Shown one piece after another: positions 53,084-61,172 of a stretch of DNA of 64,000 bases. A program made the position numbers and the translations under genes. The stretch is from assembly GCF_024662235.1 (NCBI RefSeq), contig NZ_CP096277.1, positions 46,948 to 110,947 of the forward strand, read 5' to 3'. The DNA is from Pimelobacter simplex (lineage in GTDB: Bacteria; Actinomycetota; Actinomycetes; Propionibacteriales; Nocardioidaceae). Numbering within the stretch: the first letter of the stretch is position 1; each line of letters begins with the position of its first letter. The notes under the pieces are model-generated. The model had not been told where the DNA came from. It ran no database searches and worked only from the letters and a program-made list of their open reading frames with translations.

Positions 53084-54365
53084 CGTCGGCCTGTCCGAGG
53101 CTTTGCTGGAGCGCGGCCCGTGCGCCGGCAACCAGCTTGTCGAATCCCCCGGCTTGGGCGAGGCCCTGGACTTGGACCTCGTACGCCGTGATCGTCAGAT
53201 CGTCGACCTTGACTTCATCGAACGACTTCCACTCCCCCAGCGGCAGTTGGTCGGGTGCGCTCAGCGCGGGGTAGAGAAGATTCATGGTGCCCGCGCCGGA
53301 CGCGCTGAGGAACGCCAACGACTCGTAAACGTCAGCTGAGCTGATGCTGGGTGTCCGCCCGAGTCGGGTCTTGTACTTGGCGTCGAGGAGAAGACTGGCG
53401 TCGGCGCCGGCCAGAGGGGTGATGTCTGGGGTGGCGTAGACCGGTTGCGTGCCGCGATGGCCGAGGACCCAACGCATCTGCCCAACGACCTTGTGATCCG
53501 GCAGCGCCCGCCGCACGACCTCCTCGCACAGCGATTGCCATGCTGACCATGTCGACAGTAGGAATCCGGGGCCGGTGAACGCGCCGCCGTCGAGGTTGAG
53601 GCCCAACCCCTCGACGACGAGGCGCGCGAGGTCATAGGCCTGCTGCCAGCCGCGGTGACGGACGGGCAGTGGCGGGAACACGGCCGGCGGGTTCATCTGG
53701 GGGGCCAACTGGCGGCCGAGGAGTCTGAGTTGTGCTTGGGTGTCGACGTCCGAGACCTCGGGTGTCAGGGTCGCGACGGCCGCGGCCAGGGTTGCGTTGT
53801 AGGGGTTGCGGCGGGTCAGTTCCAGGCGGGATACCTCGAAACCGTCGGGATCCGGCAACACGAGGGTCTCCCACTCCACGTCGCCGTCGATCGCGAAGTC
53901 GGTACTGGTTGTTCGACGGTAGGAGCGGATGGGGCGGCGCTCATTCTCGGCGTGGAGGTTGAGCAGAGACCTGGCGATCAGTGTTGCGAGGTCACCGCGG
54001 TCCTGGGTACCTGCGGAGATTTCATCGTGGATCAGAAGATGGCCGGTTCGGACGAGCACGGCGAGCAAGAAGAAGTCCGCACGCCAACCGCTCGTCGACG
54101 GGTCCAGGAACTTGGGTACTACCTCAAGTTCGACGTTGGCGTTGAGGCGAAGCAGGCCGGCGACGCCGTCCGCCTTCCACGTCCCGCCGGCTGTGGTGGT
54201 GATGGGGTCATTCTCGTACCCGAGCAGCGTCTTGACGCGGTCGTTCAACTCGCGCAACTGGATGAGGACTTCACCCTCGCTGATGCCGCTCAGCTCTGCG
54301 ACCTCACCGGTTGTTCCCGGCCGCTCGGTGAGCTCTTGGAGCACGAGCCGGTCCATGGCCGTCAC
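53064..54365 (-). CDS. mcrC: McrC-like nuclease subunit
   Basis: The 433-residue protein matches the McrC family: LLRLNANVELEVVPKF (about 71-86) in the N-terminal half and a PD-(D/E)xK site in the C-terminal half, PDITPLAGADASLLLDAKYK with D314, D328 and K330. McrC cleaves DNA when driven by the McrB translocase. The first 45 residues look like a winged-helix (RPGTTGEVAELSGISEGEVLIQLRELND). The start overlaps the McrB stop by four bases, so the two subunits are coupled. Confidence 0.88.
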   Translation of the reverse strand: MTAMDRLVLQELTERPGTTGEVAELSGISEGEVLIQLRELNDRVKTLLGYENDPITTTAGGTWKADGVAGLLRLNANVELEVVPKFLDPSTSGWRADFFLLAVLVRTGHLLIHDEISAGTQDRGDLATLIARSLLNLHAENERRPIRSYRRTTSTDFAIDGDVEWETLVLPDPDGFEVSRLELTRRNPYNATLAAAVATLTPEVSDVDTQAQLRLLGRQLAPQMNPPAVFPPLPVRHRGWQQAYDLARLVVEGLGLNLDGGAFTGPGFLLSTWSAWQSLCEEVVRRALPDHKVVGQMRWVLGHRGTQPVYATPDITPLAGADASLLLDAKYKTRLGRTPSISSADVYESLAFLSASGAGTMNLLYPALSAPDQLPLGEWKSFDEVKVDDLTITAYEVQVQGLAQAGGFDKLVAGARAALQQSLGQADDVTQSA

Positions 54366-55471
54366 TCGGTGGCGATGAGGGCGAGGAGCTTGTAGAGCTC
54401 CTCGGAGGTCGGCCGGAGGGGACCGGAGATTCGTCGCACCGTCTGCCCGGCGAAGGTGGACTCCTCCAACGAGTACACGCTCTTGCTGTTCTCGGCGCGC
54501 AGCACGTCGGAGACGGCTCGGGTGTTCCCGTAGAAGACCTCGTCGATGTGGCCGCGGATCGTCGCCCAGGCGGTGGCGACGTACTCCTGCGCGGCGCCGA
54601 CCGCGGACTCCGCGGATGCGTGCATCAGGGCGCCGTGGCCGAGCTGATAGGCCTGCCCCCTTCCCAGGAGTACTTGCTCGTTGATCTTGGTGAATGCCTG
54701 GGCGAGTGCCTCGTAGTAGTCCTCGGCGCTTGACGGGGTCTCGGGTAATGGGGCAGGTGTCGGGTCGAGGCCGAGGTGTTCGCGCAGCACGCTCGTTTGC
54801 GGCTCGAGGCGGTGGATATGGAACCGGCGCAGGAAGGCGACGTCGAGTGGTTCGACGCTCGTATCGGCCTCGTTCATCGCTGCCAGGAGATAGAGGTCAT
54901 GAGGCAGAGCGAACGATTCGTGTTCGCCACCGTCACCCAGGATCTCGAAGAACTGTGTGGTCTCAGTGGCCGTGCCGTCAGTCGGCATGCGCTTGTCTGC
55001 CTCCAGGCCAACCAGCGCACTTCCGAACGCAGCAACAGCCGGCCCGCGGTTGATCTCGTCGACGAGGACGAGGGCGGCATTGCCGTCGTGGCCAGCGTGC
55101 ACCGCAGCCCGGTAGAGCGTCCCGCTGGTCACCACGAATGCTCCGGCCTCACCGACCTTGGGGACGAGGCCGCGCATGAAGTCGCGGTACTTCGTGTTCT
55201 GGTCGAAGACCGTTTGGAACACGGCGCGGGTGACGTCCTGATCGGGGCTTGGAAACCATGGAGGGATCGGCCCCGAGGATGCCGGGATGGGGATCCGGCC
55301 GGTCGGAGCTGAGCCCGTTGCGCCCTGCTTCCACTGGAAGAGCTCGCGGACCTCGTTGAGCAGCCGTGACTTCCCGGTACCTGGCGGACCAGTGATGATG
55401 ACGTTCTTGCGGGTCGCGAGCGCTTTCAATACGGCGCGGGCGTCGGGGCTGATGTCGGCCTCAGTCGGCAT
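54362..55471 (-). CDS. mcrB: McrB-like AAA+ GTPase/ATPase
   Basis: The 369-residue protein has Walker A GPPGTGKS (28-35), Walker B LVLVDEINRG (134-143) and the McrB signature MNEADTS (199-205, compare MNTADRS). It is only the motor; the N-terminal modified-base-reading domain of classical McrB is missing. DNA recognition may therefore come from another subunit in the operon. ATG 55471 is preferred over 55489, since it starts at the motor domain; both overlap the upstream stop. It is coupled to mcrC. Confidence 0.88.
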   Translation of the reverse strand: MPTEADISPDARAVLKALATRKNVIITGPPGTGKSRLLNEVRELFQWKQGATGSAPTGRIPIPASSGPIPPWFPSPDQDVTRAVFQTVFDQNTKYRDFMRGLVPKVGEAGAFVVTSGTLYRAAVHAGHDGNAALVLVDEINRGPAVAAFGSALVGLEADKRMPTDGTATETTQFFEILGDGGEHESFALPHDLYLLAAMNEADTSVEPLDVAFLRRFHIHRLEPQTSVLREHLGLDPTPAPLPETPSSAEDYYEALAQAFTKINEQVLLGRGQAYQLGHGALMHASAESAVGAAQEYVATAWATIRGHIDEVFYGNTRAVSDVLRAENSKSVYSLEESTFAGQTVRRISGPLRPTSEELYKLLALIATE

Positions 55472-56024
55472 GGCAGTAGCCCGTCCCATCGGTGAAGTTG
55501 TAGTAGCCCTGGACAGTCCGGGTCCCGTTCCGTAGTGCTGCCGAAGCCATGCAGCTGAGGATCGCGCTGCTGACCTCAGTTGCCCAGAGGCCCTTCTTCT
55601 TCAGGTCGTCCTCGTAGGCGTAGTCGCATCGCACGGTGCCGTCGTCGAACTTGCTAAGCAGCAGGAACACCCGGCCCCTGTCTGTCGCGGGGAGTTGCCC
55701 GCCGAGTGCGGGGCTGGCGTGCACCTTCGCGATCCGGTCCTCAGCGGGTCGAGCGGACGTGGCCGGCCAATACTCCAGCTGGGTGCGTTGGGGTTGGTCG
55801 TTCTCATCCAAGAAGGTCACGTCAGCGACCCTGATCTCCCGGCCCCCTCGCCCGACGGCGTCCTTGGTGAAGATTTGCCGCATGATCGGACGGAACGTCT
55901 TCCAGGGCAGTCGGAGATCCCTCGCCCCACCACCGGTCTGCGAGTCGTTCGACTCGGCCAGGAGCTTGCGGATATCTCCGCTCACAATCTCCTTGTACAC
56001 GAACAGCACAGGACGGGCACTCAC
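55461..56024 (-). CDS. unknown protein of the McrBC-type operon
   Basis: This 187-residue protein lies between the large methyltransferase (9 bases upstream) and mcrB (overlapping). It begins SARPVLFVYKEIVSGDIRKLL and later has TQLEYWPATSARPAEDRIAKVH, RVFLLLSKFDDGTVRCDYAYEDDL and RTVQGYYNFTDGTGYCHAD. It looks like a compact alpha/beta protein; no motif is recognised. AGAGG precedes the GTG start. Because McrB here has no DNA-reading domain, this protein is a candidate for that role. That is inference only. Confidence 0.72.
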   Translation of the reverse strand: MSARPVLFVYKEIVSGDIRKLLAESNDSQTGGGARDLRLPWKTFRPIMRQIFTKDAVGRGGREIRVADVTFLDENDQPQRTQLEYWPATSARPAEDRIAKVHASPALGGQLPATDRGRVFLLLSKFDDGTVRCDYAYEDDLKKKGLWATEVSSAILSCMASAALRNGTRTVQGYYNFTDGTGYCHAD

Positions 56025-56033
56025 GCGGAACCT

Positions 56034-58172
56034 CTACACGTACTCGGCGGGGACGTAGGGGCTCGCCCCTCTTTCGCGAGCATTCTCGCGGCGCTGCCCG
56101 CTCGGATGTGTGACATCCAGAATGTTCGCGAGTTCCGCGAGGACACAATCGGCGGTGACGGTCGAGCGACTCTCCCCCGCGAGGGCGGGCTGGCCGCGGT
56201 CCAGCAGCGGGAAGTCCCGGAGCACGGTTTCCAGGTCACTGCAGCTGAGCCCCCACGAGGCTGCGACGAGCGCGTCCGAGCGCGCACGCCACTGACCGAC
56301 CTCCCAGGGGCTGCTAGCACTGTCCCCCTCCGCGGCCGTCAAGCGGCGCGCGAGGCTCACGAGTTCCCGGCCGGTCTCTGAGTCGTCGTTGATCCTCGGC
56401 AGAGGGAGTGTGTCGAGCAGGAAGAAGTTGACCGTCGTGGTGACGATGCGGCGCAGCATCCAGTCGACGACCAGCGAGTTCGCCAGCGCGAGGAACAGGT
56501 CCTCCCGATCCTCATCACCCGACTCGAAGGCAAGGGTCGGCACCTTGTTGCCGCAGACGACGTCGGCGGGGACGCGGGCCGCCAGCAGGGAGCGCTCGTT
56601 GGTTTGGCCAGTGATGTCGCAGAACCCGATCCGCGATCGTGTGGTGCGGTCGATCGTTGCCGGGTGCATTGCGCTGGCTGGCACGTGCCACTGGGTTCGT
56701 AGGAACGTGTCTGACAACGGCTCAGGCCGCCATATCGCGGCTCGACCTTCACCTGACTGATAGGTCTTGGCACGCCAGCGGTATTGCGCGACATGGCGCC
56801 CCTCCAGCAGCGGCATCGTCCCGTCACCAGGTTCGCGCCGGAAAGACTTCTGGTCGAGGGTCATGTCGACCTCACGGCGATACTCCGGATGCCACGGTCC
56901 TCCCGGGTCGCCGATCGTGGTCGCGTTCTTCGCGAGTCGCGAGTACAGGTCCCACTCCTCGGCCGTGCGAACCTCAGGGATGCTGAGGTCACCGCGGACC
57001 CGTGCCAGTTGGGCCCGGCTCAGCCTGACCGGTGTGTTCGGCAGGGCCCCGGCGCGGTCTGCCACTTTGAGCGCGATGGGCTTCTGTGGGCCGGTTCCGA
57101 TACGCGCGACGACCGAGAGGAACTTGAAACGGGTGTCGATGGCGAAGTTCCGTGCGCGATTCTCGATGACCGAAATCGAGAGCTCGCGGGCAAGGGCATT
57201 GAGCTCGCGGCGCAAGCTCTCGGTGCCTTGGGCCCGAATCAGGCCGGCGGGCAGGAGCAGCGCGAGGACACCGCCTTCGGCGGCGATCCCCATACCGAGC
57301 TCCAGGAAGAGTTTGTAGAGGTCGTGCTCGCCGCGGCCTTGGAGTCGAGTCCCGGTTGCGACATGCTCGATGTAGGTGAGGAGGGTTGAGCGGTGCTGTG
57401 CAAGGTCGACGTCCTCGTCGTAGCTCTGGCCGTAGGCGCGGGCGGCTCCCTGGCTCTTCGCGAGCTCGTGTCGTGAGACCTTGAGCTTCTCCCAAGGGGG
57501 ATTGCCGATCACGAGAGCCGCGCCGGTCGGTGCGAGCTCGGCCCAGGATGTGGAGCTGCGCAAGCTGTCCTGCACGACGAGTCGATCGGCGAAGCCGCGG
57601 ATCGCGTCGAGGTCGCTGGTCAGGCTGGCCACCGAGAGGAGCGCTCCGCGCAAGGCCCGGGCGGAAAGATCGGCACCGACAAGCTTGTCGCGGATGATTG
57701 CGTCTCGCCGTGCACCCTCTGGCATCTGCATCGCCGCCGCGGCGAGCAGGACGCCAGATCCGCAGGCGGTGTCTACCCAAGGCCCTTGAGCCTTGACGGC
57801 CGGCACACTCGTGCTCGCAAGGAGCTCAGCAAGGCGCCAGTCGGTGTAATACGCGCCGGTCTTTCGCTGCTGGCTGGCGGGGAGGACTTCCCGGCTCAGC
57901 GCGGACAAGGCGAGCGCCGTTGGGATTGGCGTGTCCGCGATACTGGCGAGAACCTTGTCCGCCCAGGGCGTTGGGTCCGACCGCACGGCAGACCTGTCCC
58001 TGTCCAGGGCATCCCAGAAGTCCTCGAGACGCCAGCCGCCGGTGACTGCAGCCGCCGCCTCGAGCACCGTCAGGCGGGCGTCGGTTCGGTCGGCATCTGG
58101 GCAGACATCGGACGCTGCCTGCTCGAGCAGCTGGTCGGCGTTGCCGAGGAGTCGCTGCTCGAGGCTCTTCAT
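56034..58172 (-). CDS. Eco57I/type-IIG-like N6-adenine methyltransferase
   Basis: The 712-residue protein carries KTGAYYT (104-110), the SAM-binding motif DTACGSG (134-140), a second motif LVGADLS (164-170) and the catalytic NPPW (224-227). The second half (about 380-700) should be the target-recognition and helical region. It most likely methylates adenine in host DNA to protect it from the linked nuclease. No nuclease motif is visible at its N-terminus, unlike true type IIG enzymes. Its ATG overlaps the D12 stop by four bases, with no ribosome site, so translation is coupled. Confidence 0.85.
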   Translation of the reverse strand: MKSLEQRLLGNADQLLEQAASDVCPDADRTDARLTVLEAAAAVTGGWRLEDFWDALDRDRSAVRSDPTPWADKVLASIADTPIPTALALSALSREVLPASQQRKTGAYYTDWRLAELLASTSVPAVKAQGPWVDTACGSGVLLAAAAMQMPEGARRDAIIRDKLVGADLSARALRGALLSVASLTSDLDAIRGFADRLVVQDSLRSSTSWAELAPTGAALVIGNPPWEKLKVSRHELAKSQGAARAYGQSYDEDVDLAQHRSTLLTYIEHVATGTRLQGRGEHDLYKLFLELGMGIAAEGGVLALLLPAGLIRAQGTESLRRELNALARELSISVIENRARNFAIDTRFKFLSVVARIGTGPQKPIALKVADRAGALPNTPVRLSRAQLARVRGDLSIPEVRTAEEWDLYSRLAKNATTIGDPGGPWHPEYRREVDMTLDQKSFRREPGDGTMPLLEGRHVAQYRWRAKTYQSGEGRAAIWRPEPLSDTFLRTQWHVPASAMHPATIDRTTRSRIGFCDITGQTNERSLLAARVPADVVCGNKVPTLAFESGDEDREDLFLALANSLVVDWMLRRIVTTTVNFFLLDTLPLPRINDDSETGRELVSLARRLTAAEGDSASSPWEVGQWRARSDALVAASWGLSCSDLETVLRDFPLLDRGQPALAGESRSTVTADCVLAELANILDVTHPSGQRRENARERGASPYVPAEYV

Positions 58173-59236
58173 GCGAGGGCCGCCGACTGACTGACTTCGA
58201 GGAAGCGTCGGTCCAACCGAACCGGGTTGATCTCGATGACGTACTCGTTGACCGTGTCGCCGCCGGCTGACGCCTGCGCGTTAGGCCGGTAGCGGCCGAT
58301 CGTCTTCACCTCGTGGAGCGTGACTTTGCCAGCCTCGCTGAGTGCATTGATCAAGTGGTGTTGCGGCACGTGTCCCTCATTGCTGTAGCTCAGCAGAATC
58401 TGCCGGGCAGTGGTGCCCATGACAAGTCGCGTGAGCGCGTCGAGGGCTCGGGTCTTATAGCAGAAGTCCGAGGCCTTCTCCTTCCATGGCCTCAGCCCGG
58501 TCACGCCATCGACCTCGGGAGCATCACCGGCATGAATGGTCTCAAGCAAGTGGTAGTAGGCGCTGTACTGCCGCTTGGTGTAGGGCGGGTCGAAGTACAC
58601 GGTGTCCGCGGAGGTGGTGCTCAGCTCGAACACATCACCCACCGAGGCCTGGAGATCGGTGGCCCCGTCAGCAAGTGGCCGAGGGGCCACACGAATGTCG
58701 CGAAGAGCGGTCGACGACCAGTTCTTGAGAAAGCAGCCGTAGGTCCCAGAGATGTTCGCGACGCGGTTGGCAGCTTGGAGGAGATCGGCCAGCAGCAGCT
58801 GCTCCTCGACCCAGGTGAGTTCGCCGGCCCGCGACCAAACCCCGATCTGGGCCCGCATCGCATCGATGCGGGCGGCGTTGGCTTCGGTGAAGTAGCGTCG
58901 CTCAACCGCGCCACGGGCCGCGGAGGCCGGGCTGTACGCCTCGTGAATGAAGCCCGGACGGCCGGGAACGGCGTTCAGCGCCTCGACAGCCGCCGTATAG
59001 CTACCCAAGGCCTCGAAGCGCACGTTCTCGCTTGCGACTGTGGCTCCGACGGTCATCGCGACGGCCGACGGTAGCGAGTCGTTCACCGTGACGCGCCATT
59101 CGCGCGCGGCGGCCACCGCCGCAACTGCGCCCGTGCCGCAAAATGCGTCCACGAAGCGGCCCTCCATGGGCCGTCCCGCGAGGTCGAGAATGGCGTCCGC
59201 TACCCGGGCCTTGCTACCGATGTAGCGCACGCTCAC
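58169..59236 (-). CDS. D12-class adenine DNA methyltransferase
   Basis: The 355-residue protein has motif I FVDAFCGTG (28-36), NDSLP (52-56) and the catalytic DPPY (216-219), as in Dam-like D12-class N6-adenine methyltransferases. It heads the operon of two methyltransferases, an unknown protein, mcrB, mcrC and an HNH nuclease. AGGAGG precedes the GTG start at 59236. The target sequence cannot be read from the protein. Upstream, 59237-59411 should contain the operon promoter, but I see no clear -35/-10 pair. Confidence 0.9.
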   Translation of the reverse strand: MSVRYIGSKARVADAILDLAGRPMEGRFVDAFCGTGAVAAVAAAREWRVTVNDSLPSAVAMTVGATVASENVRFEALGSYTAAVEALNAVPGRPGFIHEAYSPASAARGAVERRYFTEANAARIDAMRAQIGVWSRAGELTWVEEQLLLADLLQAANRVANISGTYGCFLKNWSSTALRDIRVAPRPLADGATDLQASVGDVFELSTTSADTVYFDPPYTKRQYSAYYHLLETIHAGDAPEVDGVTGLRPWKEKASDFCYKTRALDALTRLVMGTTARQILLSYSNEGHVPQHHLINALSEAGKVTLHEVKTIGRYRPNAQASAGGDTVNEYVIEINPVRLDRRFLEVSQSAALA

Positions 59237-59411
59237 GTAGTCCTCCTAGGTGTGTCGCCCCCCGCGAATCGCTGCTGGCTCCGGGACCAAATGGGCAGCT
59301 TCAGGCTAGCCGTCTGGGCACTGGCGCCCGCGGACCGTTCACGCACCGGCGCGTCCACTCTCCCCTAGCTGATCGTGCCTGACGAGCGGCCGCCGCCGGC
59401 TGAAATCGCGC

Positions 59412-59442
59412 GCCCAGGTGCTCATTGCGTTAGCACCTGGGC
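59412..59442 (-). terminator. hairpin terminator after secreted-protein operon
   Basis: A perfect 11-bp stem (59412-59422 with 59432-59442) with a nine-base loop overlaps the stop codon of the secreted protein gene at 59422. It marks the end of the minus-strand transfer operon and the right border of accessory block B. Confidence 0.75.
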
Positions 59443-60363
59443 CTCTCCGATGCGGATCGGGAGCGGGTCGGTGGTCAGGTCGAACTCGATGGTTCCGGAC
59501 TGGCCGCCGCCGGTCCACTCGACAACCCAGTGGCTCGTGGCGGTGACCTGGTAGGCGCCGTCGGGCTGGTCCGACGACATCTTCGCGTAGCGGTGGCCGC
59601 AGGTCGGCGAGGGCTGCTTCCCGTAGTGATCTGCGTACGGTGTGCCCTTGCCAGTGCAGGTCACCTTGGTGCCGTCGCCCATGTTCCACACGATGCTGGA
59701 GACGCTGGCGGTCGCGCTGACCGAAACCGATCCCTCGCTCGCGGAGCGGGTGATCGGACCGAACGTGTCCTCAGTCGGGCTGTCGACCCACATCCATACC
59801 GGGAGGCCGACCAGGCCGGCGCGGTTGGCGCCCGACTCGGGAACGATGCCGATCTCGATCGGGTCCAGGTCCATCGAGGCGATCGCACGCTCGGCGAGGA
59901 CCACCGGGTCGATGCCGACCTCACCGGTCTCGATCCACATGTACTCCCACGATGAGCCCGGCGGCGGGAAGTAGCAGACATGCCACCAGCCGTCCTCCTT
60001 GGTCTGACCATCCGGCGGGACCATGTCGTCCGGTCCCCTCGCCCCGATCCAGCACTTGTACTTGCTACTCCAGACCGAGCCTTCCGGGCCGGTGCACGGG
60101 ATCTCGTTGCCGGCGTAGGTACAGGTCGAAGAACCCCCGCCGCCGGGATCTTCGTTACCGCCCCCGCCATCGCCGGGGTCCTCGCAGACGAGCTTGACTT
60201 CCCCGGTGTTCGGGTCCGTTTCGTACCAGCAGTTCTCGCCGCCAGCAGCTGCGGCTGGTGAAGATGAGCCGACCACGACCAACGCCGCCGAGGCGAAGAT
60301 CATGGCGAGTGCCCGCGCTAGCACGGCTGATCCCAGAGCACGTTGGAGCTCGTTACGAGCCAC
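59422..60363 (-). CDS. secreted protein with PKD-like beta domain
   Basis: This 313-residue exported protein has a signal peptide (cleavage near SSSPAAAA, about residue 40), a Gly/Asp/Pro-rich linker, cysteine-containing segments (CWYETDPNTGEVKLVCED) and a C-terminal beta domain (SVSVSATASVSSIVWNMGDGTKVTC, partly PKD-like with NMGDG). The 5' end overlaps the preceding gene by 46 bases; a GTG at 60324 or ATG at 60303 could be the true start. Related secreted proteins occur in actinobacterial transfer clusters. Their role is unknown, perhaps at the cell surface. Confidence 0.75.
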   Translation of the reverse strand: MARNELQRALGSAVLARALAMIFASAALVVVGSSSPAAAAGGENCWYETDPNTGEVKLVCEDPGDGGGGNEDPGGGGSSTCTYAGNEIPCTGPEGSVWSSKYKCWIGARGPDDMVPPDGQTKEDGWWHVCYFPPPGSSWEYMWIETGEVGIDPVVLAERAIASMDLDPIEIGIVPESGANRAGLVGLPVWMWVDSPTEDTFGPITRSASEGSVSVSATASVSSIVWNMGDGTKVTCTGKGTPYADHYGKQPSPTCGHRYAKMSSDQPDGAYQVTATSHWVVEWTGGGQSGTIEFDLTTDPLPIRIGEAQVLTQ

Positions 60364-60881
60364 CGGCCCTTCTCCAGCACCAACTCGTACTCGATCGGCA
60401 CCGGATTGCGCAGCGGGTTGCCTTCGGGGTCCTTCTGCTCCGGGACCGGCTTGCCATCCTTGGTCCGCTTGACCCCGGTGCGGTCCTCACAGTCGATGAT
60501 CAGGATCTGGTCATCCGCACGCTGGCGCGGCTCACCAAGCGTGTGGACGTACTCACCGGTGACTTTGCTGCCAGAGCGCTCGATCCCGGACACGTTCTGC
60601 TGAACGTTCAGGAACTCTCGGCCTGTCGCCACCTTGTTGAGGCGCTTGAACTCGATGGTCGCGGCGCGAAATGCGTCGTCGCGGACATCGAGGTAGGCCT
60701 CCAGCTGGGCCGCGGCCTTCTCCTCGGGGGTCTTCGGGGTCGGCGTGCTGGTGGGTGTCGGCGAGGGCGACTGAGTGGGGGTCTCCTTGACCTCGGGGTC
60801 GGGGTCGTCGCCGCCGCAGCCGGTGAGGGCCAGGGCGAGCGCGAGGGCCACTCCCCCGAGTGCGGAGTGGTGCTTCCTCAT
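60318..60881 (-). CDS. transfer-cluster lipoprotein
   Basis: The 187-residue lipoprotein has a clear lipobox (LTGC, Cys at about 22), a Ser/Thr/Pro linker (TPTQSPSPTPTSTPTP) and an outer domain with a helical half (EEKAAAQLEAYLDVRDDAF) and beta half (SKVTGEYVHTLGEP, YELVLEKGRWLVTSSNV). The domain pattern is reminiscent of NTF2-like folds, which is tentative. AGGAGG precedes ATG 60881. It overlaps both neighbours on the same strand. Confidence 0.8.
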   Translation of the reverse strand: MRKHHSALGGVALALALALTGCGGDDPDPEVKETPTQSPSPTPTSTPTPKTPEEKAAAQLEAYLDVRDDAFRAATIEFKRLNKVATGREFLNVQQNVSGIERSGSKVTGEYVHTLGEPRQRADDQILIIDCEDRTGVKRTKDGKPVPEQKDPEGNPLRNPVPIEYELVLEKGRWLVTSSNVLWDQPC

Positions 60882-61150
60882 GCGGTGTCTCCTCCTGTGT
60901 GGGGCAGCGTCGTGACGGATCTGCTGACGTCGTTGGCGATGTGCTCGAGGTGCTCTTCGGCGGCGTCGACGAGCTCGGCGAGCGAGCCGTTGTCGGCCGG
61001 GTCGATGGCGAACTTCTTGTCGGCGTTGTAGAGGGTGCGGATGGTGCCGCGCACGAACACCGCCCGAGCGATACGTCGGGCGTCCGGGTCGGGACGGTCT
61101 CCGCCAGCCGCGGCGTAGCGGCCGGTGAGCTCCTGGTCGAACGTTGTCAT
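60878..61150 (-). CDS. hypothetical 90-residue helical protein
   Basis: I do not recognise this small protein. It is helical (DPDARRIARAVFVRGTIRTLYNADKKFAIDP split at about 21-50, then SLAELVDAAEEHLEHIANDV). It lies between the LysM/BTAD gene and the lipoprotein gene, overlapping the latter by four bases. It is soluble and may be a cytosolic partner of the large upstream protein. Confidence 0.65.
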   Translation of the reverse strand: MTTFDQELTGRYAAAGGDRPDPDARRIARAVFVRGTIRTLYNADKKFAIDPADNGSLAELVDAAEEHLEHIANDVSRSVTTLPHTGGDTA

Positions 61151-61172
61151 GTGCTGGGGGCTCCCTTCCGAG

